Positions 14,053-22,441 of a stretch of DNA of 24,046 nucleotides are shown in pieces. The translations under genes were made by a program, and so were the position numbers. The stretch covers positions 1 through 24,046 of the forward strand of contig CAJUJZ010000022.1 in assembly GCA_910586745.1 (NCBI GenBank), read 5' to 3'. The stretch comes from an uncultured Mucispirillum sp. (GTDB lineage: Bacteria; Chrysiogenota; Deferribacteres; Deferribacterales; Mucispirillaceae). Within the stretch, counting starts at the first letter, position 1. Each line of letters starts with the position of its first letter. The notes beneath the pieces were generated by a model that ran no database searches, was not told the DNA's origin, and worked only from the letters and a program-made list of their open reading frames with translations.

Positions 14053-16416
14053 TTAAAACATCTTATGTAATTCGTCAATCTTTTTACAGGCATTTTCATA
14101 CATATCCTGCTGCCTGCCTGTTAAATATTTATTATCCATATTTGATTTATTATTTACTGCATCAGCTAATGATGGCACATCAGCATCACCATTTCCACCA
14201 TTTATACTGCCTGTATTCTCACTGTTTCCAGACTTATTATTTCGTGGTGTAAATGAGCTTGTTTTAATAGATTTTTCTATATCTGGCAGCACATCACTCA
14301 TAAGGTCAGTAATAATATCATCAGCAGTTTTAAGAGCAGCTCTTTCTGCATCTGGGTTATATGAAACATTTCCTTTATTTAAAGCAGGCAGTGGCTTAGA
14401 TGCAAAATATTCTGGTGCACTGCTAAATTTATCTAATATTGTAGGCGGAGCATCAACATTAGGCACAATATTTTCATATCCTGCTGCATTTTCAGCATTA
14501 GTATTCTGTGAGCCTGCACTATCTTTTTTAATATTATATTTTTTATTTTTAGAAGGTATTCTTCGCATATCTTCTATTAATTTATATGGGTCATAAACAT
14601 TATTTACAAATTCTTTATTCATCATTCTTCTAACAGGTTTATCTGCCGTTTCTTTATTATTATCCATCTGGTTTTTAATATCAGCTAATTTTTCAGGATT
14701 ACTTTTTATATCATTTGCAGAATGAATTAATGTTTCCAGTCCATTTTTACCCTGAGCCATATTCTTCAGCTTATTAATCATACCTTTACCTGCATTTTTA
14801 TTTGCAGCTACAGCTTTTGCATATTTTTCTGGAGCCATAAGTATTGCTTTTTCTTTAATTTCAGGGCTTATATTAGGGTTTTCAAGTGCTGCCAGCCTTG
14901 CAGCTTCTTTTATAATATTATCTGGTTCGGGTACCCACCTTTCAGGAAAAAGTTTATTTAATTTTTCCTGAGGAATATTAGGGTGTTTGTAAGCTGTATG
15001 TTTTACAAGGGGGTTTTTATCATCGGATAGTTCAGCAATAGCTTTTGGTGGAGTTTTAGGGTTTGCAGCAAGCCCCATACGCACACATTCATCTGGGTTA
15101 TTTACATTATAAAGTATTTCATCTATAGATAAGCATGGGTTTGACATATATTTTTTATTAAAATCGCAGTCCCTGTTTTTGCCTGCAGATATTTTTCTCA
15201 TAATTTCAGATGTAACAGCAGGGTTTTCAAGCATATCACTGTGCAGCCCTGAATAGTTGCTTAAATCTTCCATCATATCTTTAGAAATAGAAGGATTTTT
15301 AGCAAGTGCTTTTAATACATTATTTGATTTATCTTTTGCAAGGTGTTCTAAAATATCAGGTGGAGTGTTAGGGTTTTCTGCAACAGCAGCCCTGACTGCT
15401 TCATCATCTGATGATGCTTTTTCCCGCAGCATATTAGGGTCTGCTGATTTATTTTTTAAAGCATAAGTCTGCACAGGTGTATTTGCAAGTTCATTAATAT
15501 ACTCCCTTGCAAGCTGCGGATTTTCTGCAATAATTTTTAAAAGTTCATCATCTTCTGGAAACCCATTTTTTATATTTTCAAAGTATTTTTTTGCAGCATT
15601 ATCTAATACTTTTCGTTCAGTTTTTTCTTCAGGACTCATCATATAGTTATCTATTTTATCTTTAATATCAGGGGCACTTAATGCAGCAAGTCCTAACGAT
15701 GTGCCTAAAAGTGCAGCTGCTGCAAGCTTTTTTGCTGTAGATAGTGGCTTTTTAGGTGTGTCTTTTGCAATATTTGTTTTAGTTTCCTTAACAGGTTCTT
15801 TTTTCTCGTGCATTATATCATTACTGCTTTTAGTCTCTTTCATATTAGAAAGGCTTGCAAGCATATCATCTTTTTGTTTTGCTGTATATTCTTTTTTTAT
15901 TTCTTTATTTTCAGCAGGCGGTATTTCTGGCTGTTTATCTTCTGCCTTTTTATTATTTTCTTTTTCCTGCTCTTTTTCCTTTTCCTTTTGTTTTGCTAAA
16001 TATTCATTTACTATTTTAGATGTGTCTTTTTTGTTTATCCCTGCTACCACATAGCCTGGAAAAAGCTGATACACAGTAGGGGATAGTCCTTTTTTCTTTA
16101 AAAGCTGTTCAACCATATCTATATCTTTTGATGGCACAATTAAGGCTGAAGCTGGGTTTGTATTGGCATTATTTTCATTTACAAGGGTAGGGATAAGGTC
16201 TTTTTCTATTAAGTTATTCCATTCTTTTGAGGCATTTTTACCAAAAGGCTTATCAACTGCGACAGCAACATACCCAGAATCATGGATAGTATCATACATT
16301 TCAAATTTCTGAGTGTTTTTTGATACCCCTTTTTCTGATAATTTTGTTTGTAAGCCAAACCTGTTAAAGCTGTCGGTTACATCATCTACAAATTTGCCAT
16401 TGCTTTTAAAGAGCAT
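14053..16416 (-). CDS. Large leucine-rich-repeat-variant (LRV) protein with charged coiled region and one hydrophobic segment
   Basis: About 787 aa. The N-terminal ~130 residues form an unrecognised globular domain. Residues ~140-200 are a highly charged Lys/Glu coil (KEKEKEQEKENNKK). A hydrophobic helix (AAAALLGTSLGLAALSA, about 234-250) could cross a membrane. Residues ~290-550 hold irregular repeats of the pattern (V/A)xAAVAxNPNTPPxxLxxLAxD, the LRV/HEAT-like solenoid type, for example AVRAAVAENPNTPPDILEHLA and LAANPKTPPKAIAELSDD. The C-terminus is Asn/Ser/Gly-rich and disordered. There is no cleavable signal peptide. GGAG precedes ATG 16416 by nine bases and ATG 16422 by only three, so I choose 16416. 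Function unknown; possible membrane-linked scaffold or host-directed protein. It is separated from glgA by a terminator. Confidence 0.75.
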   Translation of the reverse strand: MLFKSNGKFVDDVTDSFNRFGLQTKLSEKGVSKNTQKFEMYDTIHDSGYVAVAVDKPFGKNASKEWNNLIEKDLIPTLVNENNANTNPASALIVPSKDIDMVEQLLKKKGLSPTVYQLFPGYVVAGINKKDTSKIVNEYLAKQKEKEKEQEKENNKKAEDKQPEIPPAENKEIKKEYTAKQKDDMLASLSNMKETKSSNDIMHEKKEPVKETKTNIAKDTPKKPLSTAKKLAAAALLGTSLGLAALSAPDIKDKIDNYMMSPEEKTERKVLDNAAKKYFENIKNGFPEDDELLKIIAENPQLAREYINELANTPVQTYALKNKSADPNMLREKASSDDEAVRAAVAENPNTPPDILEHLAKDKSNNVLKALAKNPSISKDMMEDLSNYSGLHSDMLENPAVTSEIMRKISAGKNRDCDFNKKYMSNPCLSIDEILYNVNNPDECVRMGLAANPKTPPKAIAELSDDKNPLVKHTAYKHPNIPQEKLNKLFPERWVPEPDNIIKEAARLAALENPNISPEIKEKAILMAPEKYAKAVAANKNAGKGMINKLKNMAQGKNGLETLIHSANDIKSNPEKLADIKNQMDNNKETADKPVRRMMNKEFVNNVYDPYKLIEDMRRIPSKNKKYNIKKDSAGSQNTNAENAAGYENIVPNVDAPPTILDKFSSAPEYFASKPLPALNKGNVSYNPDAERAALKTADDIITDLMSDVLPDIEKSIKTSSFTPRNNKSGNSENTGSINGGNGDADVPSLADAVNNKSNMDNKYLTGRQQDMYENACKKIDELHKMF

Positions 16417-16440
16417 AAGCATTTACTCCATATACTACAT

Positions 16441-16473
16441 ATAATAAAACCCTGCTTAATATTATAAGCAGGG
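16441..16473 (-). terminator. Rho-independent terminator of glgA
   Basis: CCCTGCTTA (16450-16458) and TAAGCAGGG (16465-16473) form a perfect 9-bp stem around a 6-nt loop. On the minus strand it is followed by TTTTATTAT. Confidence 0.88.
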
Positions 16474-16485
16474 GATTGTTTAAAA

Positions 16486-17946
16486 TTATTTACCAGAAAG
16501 CTCTTTATATATACCTATATATAAGTCAGCTGGAATAGACCATGAATAATCTTTTTGCATAGCCTGTTTTATCATATTATCCATATGTTTTGGTCTGTCA
16601 AAATAAGTAGATACTGCCCAGCCCATAGTGTTATAGAGAGCCTGTGGGTCAATATCATAAAATTTAAAGCCTGTGCCAGTGCCGTTATATTCATCATACT
16701 GGTCAATAGTATCATCAAGACCGCCAGTAGCACGCACAACAGGCAGTGTACCATATACCTGACTATAAAGCTGGTTTAAACCGCATGGCTCATAGAGGGA
16801 AGGCATAAGGAAAAAATCACTTCCTGCTTCTATTAAGTGGGAGCGTGCTTCATCATAGCCAATGTATGCACCAATTCTTCCTGGGTATTTTGCAGGAAGT
16901 CCGCCAAAATACCATTGTGCATCTTCATCGCCAGAGCCTAAAATAACCACCTGACACACCATAGAATTAACAGCTTTTTCAACAGCACCTGCTAAAAGTC
17001 CTAGTCCTTTTTGTGCAGCAAACCTGCCAATAAAACCAAAAAGCGGCACATTTGGTGCATCATTTAAATCAAACATTTTTTGCAGTGCTTTTTTATTTGC
17101 TTTCTTGCCTGCTTTATATGTTTTAATATCGTATTGTTTGGGTATTAATTTATCAGCTGTCGGGTTCCATACTTTTGTATCAATACCGTTTAATATACCG
17201 CATAAATCAGCAGAGCGGCTGCGTAAAAGGTCATGAAGACCACCAGAGCCAACAGGTCCCATTATTTCATGAGCATAAGTAGGGCTTACCGTTGTGATTT
17301 TATCAGCAAAAGCAATACCGCCTTTTAATATATTTAATCTGCCAAAAGATTCAAATGCACCTGCATTAAAATCCTGCAGGTATATTTTTGCATAGTCAAG
17401 AACACTTGTATCAAAGCTGCCTTGATAGCCAATATTATGTATAGTAATAACTGAGCGAGTACCCCAGAAAAATGCATCTTCACCGCATTTAAGGTAATAT
17501 GGTATAAAACCAGTCTGCCAGTCGTTAGTGTGTATTATATCTGGCTGAAAGTTTAAATCTTTTGCAAGCTGCATAGCAGCACGGCAGAAAAAAGCATATC
17601 TGTATGGGTTATCAGAATATTCCCCAGTGCTTTCATGATAAATTCCTGGCCTGTCAAAATATTTATTAAACTCTATGAAATATACATCATTGCCATAAGG
17701 CTCTGTAGTGTGGTATACACTATACCATTCTTCACAGTTGCCCATATGCACACATGCCATATCCATAACTTTTTTCAGCTTGTATTTTTCCCTGTTTACT
17801 TTAGAGTAAAGGGGCATAACAGATTTTACTTCAATCCCTTTACCTGCTAATGCTTTTGGCAGTGCAGAAGAAACATCTGCCAGACCGCCTGTCTTTGCAT
17901 AAGGCTCTATTTCACTTGCAACAAATAAAACTTTAATATTACTCAT
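16486..17946 (-). CDS. glgA: Glycogen synthase (ADP-glucose type)
   Basis: Cytoplasmic GT5 glucosyltransferase that extends alpha-1,4-glucan from ADP-glucose. Full length (486 aa). The N-terminal ADP-glucose-binding motif KTGGL is at residues 18-22, following ASEIEPYA. The C-terminal catalytic region has PSLYEPCGLNQLYSQ and the GTLPVVRATGGLDDT loop. Domain order is the usual GT-B arrangement: FIPYYLKC and TIHNIGYQG in the first half, FIGRFAAQKG at the start of the second. The start is secure: GAGGGGG lies a few bases upstream of the ATG. No other glycogen genes (glgC, glgB, glgP) are in the window, so the gene is a stand-alone unit with its own terminator. Confidence 0.95.
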   Translation of the reverse strand: MSNIKVLFVASEIEPYAKTGGLADVSSALPKALAGKGIEVKSVMPLYSKVNREKYKLKKVMDMACVHMGNCEEWYSVYHTTEPYGNDVYFIEFNKYFDRPGIYHESTGEYSDNPYRYAFFCRAAMQLAKDLNFQPDIIHTNDWQTGFIPYYLKCGEDAFFWGTRSVITIHNIGYQGSFDTSVLDYAKIYLQDFNAGAFESFGRLNILKGGIAFADKITTVSPTYAHEIMGPVGSGGLHDLLRSRSADLCGILNGIDTKVWNPTADKLIPKQYDIKTYKAGKKANKKALQKMFDLNDAPNVPLFGFIGRFAAQKGLGLLAGAVEKAVNSMVCQVVILGSGDEDAQWYFGGLPAKYPGRIGAYIGYDEARSHLIEAGSDFFLMPSLYEPCGLNQLYSQVYGTLPVVRATGGLDDTIDQYDEYNGTGTGFKFYDIDPQALYNTMGWAVSTYFDRPKHMDNMIKQAMQKDYSWSIPADLYIGIYKELSGK

Positions 17947-18168
17947 ATTACCCCCTCAAGTTACAGTATAATATTAAGAATAACATATATATTTTTATAT
18001 TACAAGGCTATATAGAACAGCATTATCTCTATTATTTTATAAAATACTTATAAATATTTAATAATAAAAATAAAATGTTTTATAAAATTAAAAACTGGTT
18101 TTTAAAAATAGTATTTAATATATTTTTACTTCTGCTGTTTGACACTTACTGTAATATTTATATTGCAG

Positions 18169-18193
18169 ATACTTCGCCTAGAAGGCTCAGTAT
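18169..18193 (-). repeat. GA-hairpin, long-stem subfamily
   Basis: On the minus strand: ATACT-GA-GCCT, loop TCT, AGGC-GA-AGTAT, preceded by TGTC. All nine Watson-Crick pairs are intact; only the loop differs from the 12803 copy. Confidence 0.85.
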
Positions 18194-18235
18194 GACATAA
18201 CTACAATGGTATGCAGCAATAACCGCCCATTGTCA

Positions 18236-18256
18236 ATTCTGAGCAAAGCGAAGAAT
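18236..18256 (+). repeat. GA-hairpin, short-stem subfamily
   Basis: ATTCT-GA-GC, loop AAA, GC-GA-AGAAT, preceded by TGTCA and followed by CTAAG. Together with the 18169 copy it brackets another inverted repeat, ACAATGG (18203-18209) / CCATTGT (18227-18233), so the locus could fold as a multi-stem structure. Confidence 0.85.
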
Positions 18257-18846
18257 CTAAGAAAAAACAAATTGCAGTAACATATAAATTTTTAATTTTT
18301 TATAAATTCCTTATTATAAAGCGAATAACAATAATGAGATTATATCTACATATTATATAGACATTAAAAAATAAGCTTATTTTTAAAGGTTTAGTATGAT
18401 TGATTTTTTGTTTATTATATAATATTTTGATTTTAATAATATCTATAATAATTTAAAAGATATATAATAATATATATGTAGATTTTGTTATGGTTAATCT
18501 AATATTTATTATTTAATTGGTATTACAAGATAAAATAGATAAATAAAAAGTTGTTATATTATTAAATATATAAAATCTACTAATTTAGTATATAACTTAT
18601 TAAATATTTTAAAAAATATAACGATGTTACATATAAAAAAATAAGTTTTTATAGAAATAAAATATTTAAGCAGATTTATAGAAATGTCCCATTTATACAG
18701 ACTTACAGGATATTTTTATAAAAAGATAAAAAAGGTATAAATATATGATATGATATATTTTAATATATTTATACATAATAAGATTAAAATATTAATAAAT
18801 ATTAACAAATTAAGTAAATATGTTATATATCCATTATTTATACACA

Positions 18847-18866
18847 AATTATTCTTGCAAATAATT
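18847..18866 (+). promoter_or_regulatory. Inverted repeat and candidate promoter of the reductase operon
   Basis: AATTATT (18847-18853) and AATAATT (18860-18866) are exact reverse complements around CTTGCA. A possible promoter is TTGCAA (18855-18860), 17 bp, TATATA (18878-18883), so the dyad would cover the -35 region. Overlap with -35 suits either a repressor or an activator; the sequence is too AT-rich for certainty. Confidence 0.35.
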
Positions 18867-18919
18867 CCTAGTGCATATATATAGTATAGGTAGTAGAAAA
18901 TAATTTAATGGAGGATATT

Positions 18920-21900
18920 ATGGGAAAAGAAACTAATGTTTTAAAACCATTAGAAGAAAGCTCAGTATCAAGGCGTTCCTTTATGAAAGGTGCAGCAGCT
19001 CTTGGTGCTATGGCTGCTATGTATGGCTGCTCTAAAGATGGCGGCTCAGATATTATATACGGGGGGGGGAATGTTACTGTTGATGGTATAACATCAGATG
19101 ACATATACTATACAGAAAACCCAGTGTATCGTTATGGTACATCTACTCACAACTGCGGCGGCCGCTGCATTATTAGAGCACAGGTTACACCAGACGGTCG
19201 TATTGTTCGTTTTCTTACTGATGAAACTAAATATGCTTATGATGGCACATCTATTGATAATGACCATCCAAATACAACTCAGGCTAGAGCATGTGCTAGA
19301 TGCCGTGCTTATAAAGGCAGATTATACCATCCAGGACGCTTAAAATATCCATTAAAACAAACTAAAGAACGCGGTGATGTTACAGGCTTTCAAAGAATTA
19401 CTTGGGAGCAGGCTTTATCAGAAATAGCTGCAAGATTAAAAGCTGTTCAAGGCAAATATGGTGCAGAGGCTTTTCACCCAATTTATGCCTGCGGTAATAT
19501 TGCTTCATCATTCCAAGGTGGTTCATATACTGGTTTATTTGAAGTTAATGACTTTGGAACAATTTCTCCAGCACTCCGTTTATTAGGTGGTGCATCTGGT
19601 TATACTTCCGATTATTCTTTCCACCAAGGCTCTTATATGGGTGGTTATGGAACAGCATATTCTGGTATGATAAATATGAGCCCATCTCCAGAATTTCTTG
19701 ATAGAAAAATGCATTTTGTAATGTGGGGCTCTAATATTCCTACAACTCATAATCCTAAATCTTTTTCATGGACAAAAGGTATCGAAAATATGAAACGCCA
19801 TGGCGGCACTGTTAAATTTATTGGTCCAGAACTTTCAGAAATAGGTATTGCTCAAGCAAATGAATGGATACGAATTAAACCATATACAGATGTAGCTTTA
19901 ATTTTAGGTATGTTATACCATATGTTAGATTTAACATTTGATAAAGATACTGGAGCAATAAAAAATGGTGGTCTTGATGTAAATTATCTTGACCAAATGG
20001 TTTATGGTTTCTTTGAAACTCCAGAATACTGGAGAAATACTGAAAATGGGACTATATCTTTAACCAAACCGTCTGATGAAACAAATTATGTTTATGTTGC
20101 TGCAATTCCTGCTGGTCAGTCATTCTCTGCTTATATTATGGGTGATGATGATAGATTAACAAAAGCCAAATATGCTGCAACTAACTATATGGCTTCCCAG
20201 TTTGCTGGAAAACCAAGAAATACATCTGTTGCTAATTTTACATTTGCAGATATTGCTAACACTAAATATGACTATAAAAAAAAGATGAATGTTGCTAAAA
20301 AACCAGAATGGGCAGAAAAAATTACTGGTGTTCCTAAAGAAAAAATTGAAGAATTAGCAGAATTTTATCTGCAATGTGCAAAAGATAAAACTCCAGTTTA
20401 CAATGAATGGGCTGGTGGTCAGTTAAAACAAAATGACGGCACTATCACACTTTATGCTTTGCAGACTCTTTTAATTATATCTAAAAACTGGGGTATTACA
20501 GGAACTGGTATTGCTAACAATGCAATAGGTGTTTCTAAAACAGCAGACCCTAACGAAATTAAAGCTTCTTTACTTCGCCCAGCAGCATGGGATGATGGCA
20601 CAATTGCTAAAATGGGACCACACCCAAAAATTTCTGTTACTCAGTGGCATAATGCTATAAAAATGGCTTTCAGCAAAGAGTTAGCAGATAATGGTTATGT
20701 TCCAAACATTCCAGACTGGGTAAATGCAAATGGAAAAGGTAAACCGAAATATATTGCTGGTAAAAAAGGACAGGTTTATTTTGATGATGGTGGTGTTAAA
20801 TCTCTTGTAAACCGTCAAGGCATTACTGGTGTAGGTAAAGATAACCCGACAACATTTACTGTAAATAATGTAAAAGTAACAATGCCTGATGGCTCAGAAA
20901 AAGTTGTTACTCATGAATATTATAATTTTAAAGAAAATAAGATTTCAACTGGTGGAACATTAATTGACCAAACTGATAATGTTACATTTTCAGGTTTCCG
21001 CTTTATATTAAACTCTGCTGGTAATATTCCTATGAATCAGCATGCAAACACAATTGATTCTGCAAGAATGTATAAAGCACTTCCTACTCATGGTTATGGT
21101 CAATATCAGGCGGAGATGGCTGATGCGTTTTATCTTGTTACTTTTGATAACTTTATGTCACCAAGTGCAAGATATTCTGACTATGTATTACCTGCGAAAA
21201 CTACTTGGGAGCAGGAAGACTTTGTTACTATAGAAAACAGCGGAACTCTTTATGTAGATTCAGTTATTCCAGGACCTGGTGAATCAAAATCAAGCTGGGA
21301 TTTTGTTAGAGAGTTAATTTATCATTATGGTGGTAAAGCTGAAGCTGTTAAATTTACAGGTTTACAGTCTAACAGCTCATTTAGAGATGTTGTTCAAAAA
21401 CAATATAATGAAAAAGTTAAAACTAATGCTCAAAGTCCATATTATGGCAAAACTTGGGAAGAATTTCTTGAAAAACCTATAACTCACGCAAAACCTAATA
21501 CAGAAAGAGCTGATATGGTAACTAATAGTATCAGAACAGCTTATGAAGCAAAACAAGCAATGGATGCATTCTATCCTAATGTTAAAACTGCTGACTGGTC
21601 AAATGACAGCGGTGTGTTTGGCTTTGGTAACGACTTATGGGATACAGGTATTCACAGTTTTGCTGAAATAGAAAGCTGCCCAAAACAAACTGGTATGTTT
21701 CAAGTTTATTCTGGTACACTTGTATGGCGTTATGAAAACTTATACAGTAAATGGCATGGTTATCTGCCAAAAGAAAAACAAGGTCAAATCAATAAAGATG
21801 AAGAAGGCGACCCAATTGCTTATCCAATTCCTGTATATTTTAACTATCAAGACCATTTTAGAGTTGCTTATGGTTTAGATACTAATGATAAATTAAATGG

Positions 21901-22426
21901 CAGATACTTACTTACTACTACACATGACCGTTTCCGTGCTCACTCATCGCAGGCAGAAAACCCTTATTTGAGAGAACTTACTCACAGAACAATAGGTGGA
22001 GCTTTATACTCTGGTAATGACAGTGGTGCTTATGCAGTTTCTAATGGCGATAATATAACATTCCCTGCACTTAATACTCTTATTGGAGAAGATGGTAAAC
22101 CAGTTGCTGGTGCAGAAAATAGAGCAAGTTATGCAGATATCTGGGTAAATGATAGTGATTTTGCTGACTTTAATGATGGTGATTTAGTTAAAGTTTCTAA
22201 CGAAATCGGTGCAGTATACTGCACAATCAGAAAAACAGCTCGTTGCGTTCCTGGATATGTTGGCCTGCACCAAGGCTGCTGGGTAGACTTCCGTGGTGAT
22301 ATCAATAATAAAGATTCTTTAATTGATGTTGGTGGTAACTGTAATACATTAATGCCATCTACACCATCACGCTTAGACCATGGTAATGGTGTTCAGTCTG
22401 CTATGGTAAAAATTGAAAGAGTATAA
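18920..22426 (+). CDS. Tat-exported molybdopterin oxidoreductase, DmsA-like catalytic subunit
   Basis: Periplasmic terminal reductase of the DMSO-reductase family, 1168 aa (E. coli DmsA is about 800). A twin-arginine signal SRRSFMK (17-23) and hydrophobic stretch lead to Cys37 (MYGC), a possible lipid anchor. A G9 run encodes Gly48-50. FS0 ligands: Cys79-x3-Cys83 and Cys125, but the expected first ligand position is Ser75 (His77 nearby), and an extra Cys128 follows. SGYTSDYSFHQ aligns with the region holding the serine Mo ligand of DmsA. EWIRIKPYTDVALILGML, ITGVPKEKIEELA, SARYSDYVLPA and the C-terminal VGLHQGCW...GNCNTLMPS are family hallmarks. GGAGG five bases upstream fixes start 18920; ATG 18908 overlaps that site. 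First gene of the operon. Substrate (DMSO, TMAO, other S/N-oxides or oxyanions) cannot be decided. Confidence 0.92.
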   Translation: MGKETNVLKPLEESSVSRRSFMKGAAALGAMAAMYGCSKDGGSDIIYGGGNVTVDGITSDDIYYTENPVYRYGTSTHNCGGRCIIRAQVTPDGRIVRFLTDETKYAYDGTSIDNDHPNTTQARACARCRAYKGRLYHPGRLKYPLKQTKERGDVTGFQRITWEQALSEIAARLKAVQGKYGAEAFHPIYACGNIASSFQGGSYTGLFEVNDFGTISPALRLLGGASGYTSDYSFHQGSYMGGYGTAYSGMINMSPSPEFLDRKMHFVMWGSNIPTTHNPKSFSWTKGIENMKRHGGTVKFIGPELSEIGIAQANEWIRIKPYTDVALILGMLYHMLDLTFDKDTGAIKNGGLDVNYLDQMVYGFFETPEYWRNTENGTISLTKPSDETNYVYVAAIPAGQSFSAYIMGDDDRLTKAKYAATNYMASQFAGKPRNTSVANFTFADIANTKYDYKKKMNVAKKPEWAEKITGVPKEKIEELAEFYLQCAKDKTPVYNEWAGGQLKQNDGTITLYALQTLLIISKNWGITGTGIANNAIGVSKTADPNEIKASLLRPAAWDDGTIAKMGPHPKISVTQWHNAIKMAFSKELADNGYVPNIPDWVNANGKGKPKYIAGKKGQVYFDDGGVKSLVNRQGITGVGKDNPTTFTVNNVKVTMPDGSEKVVTHEYYNFKENKISTGGTLIDQTDNVTFSGFRFILNSAGNIPMNQHANTIDSARMYKALPTHGYGQYQAEMADAFYLVTFDNFMSPSARYSDYVLPAKTTWEQEDFVTIENSGTLYVDSVIPGPGESKSSWDFVRELIYHYGGKAEAVKFTGLQSNSSFRDVVQKQYNEKVKTNAQSPYYGKTWEEFLEKPITHAKPNTERADMVTNSIRTAYEAKQAMDAFYPNVKTADWSNDSGVFGFGNDLWDTGIHSFAEIESCPKQTGMFQVYSGTLVWRYENLYSKWHGYLPKEKQGQINKDEEGDPIAYPIPVYFNYQDHFRVAYGLDTNDKLNGRYLLTTTHDRFRAHSSQAENPYLRELTHRTIGGALYSGNDSGAYAVSNGDNITFPALNTLIGEDGKPVAGAENRASYADIWVNDSDFADFNDGDLVKVSNEIGAVYCTIRKTARCVPGYVGLHQGCWVDFRGDINNKDSLIDVGGNCNTLMPSTPSRLDHGNGVQSAMVKIERV
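19061..19069 (+). repeat. Homopolymeric G9 tract within reductase gene (candidate contingency locus)
   Basis: Nine G residues reading GGG-GGG-GGG at codons 48-50. Gain of one G gives a stop (TGA) five codons after the tract; loss of one gives a stop (TAA) about eight codons after it. Only tract lengths divisible by three leave the enzyme intact. Confidence 0.9.
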
Positions 22427-22441
22427 TGGGAGGACTTAATC

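Larger units (their letters stand above)
17947..18919. other. Long AT-rich intergenic region between divergent glgA and reductase operon
   Basis: About 970 bp without a plausible gene. It holds two GA-hairpins (18169-18256) and, from about 18290, sequence that is nearly all A and T. Within it I see an 18-bp perfect palindrome centred on AAGCTT (18367-18384) and a 9-bp inverted pair GTAGATTTT (18479) / AAAATCTAC (18572). Such inverted repeats are expected by chance in sequence this AT-rich. The right end carries the reductase promoter region. Confidence 0.7.

Noticed and set aside
15701..16054. Plus-strand ORF of 117 codons opposite the LRV gene
   Set aside because: It is the antisense of a Lys/Glu/Ala-rich coding segment (hence Ser/Phe-rich), has no ribosome site and matches no family.
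18139..18144. TTGACA as a promoter -35
   Set aside because: No acceptable -10 hexamer at 16-18 bp and no gene or recognisable RNA downstream.
18367..18384. 18-bp perfect palindrome centred on AAGCTT as an operator or origin element
   Set aside because: Located more than 500 bp from any gene start in near-pure A/T sequence; no repeats of DnaA-box type nearby.
18908..18919. ATG 18908 as reductase start
   Set aside because: Its codons overlap the GGAGG ribosome site that serves ATG 18920.
19098..19343. Alternative frame in the reductase that might be read after slippage of the G9 tract
   Set aside because: Both shifted frames hit stop codons before 19098, so slippage does not lead into this ORF.
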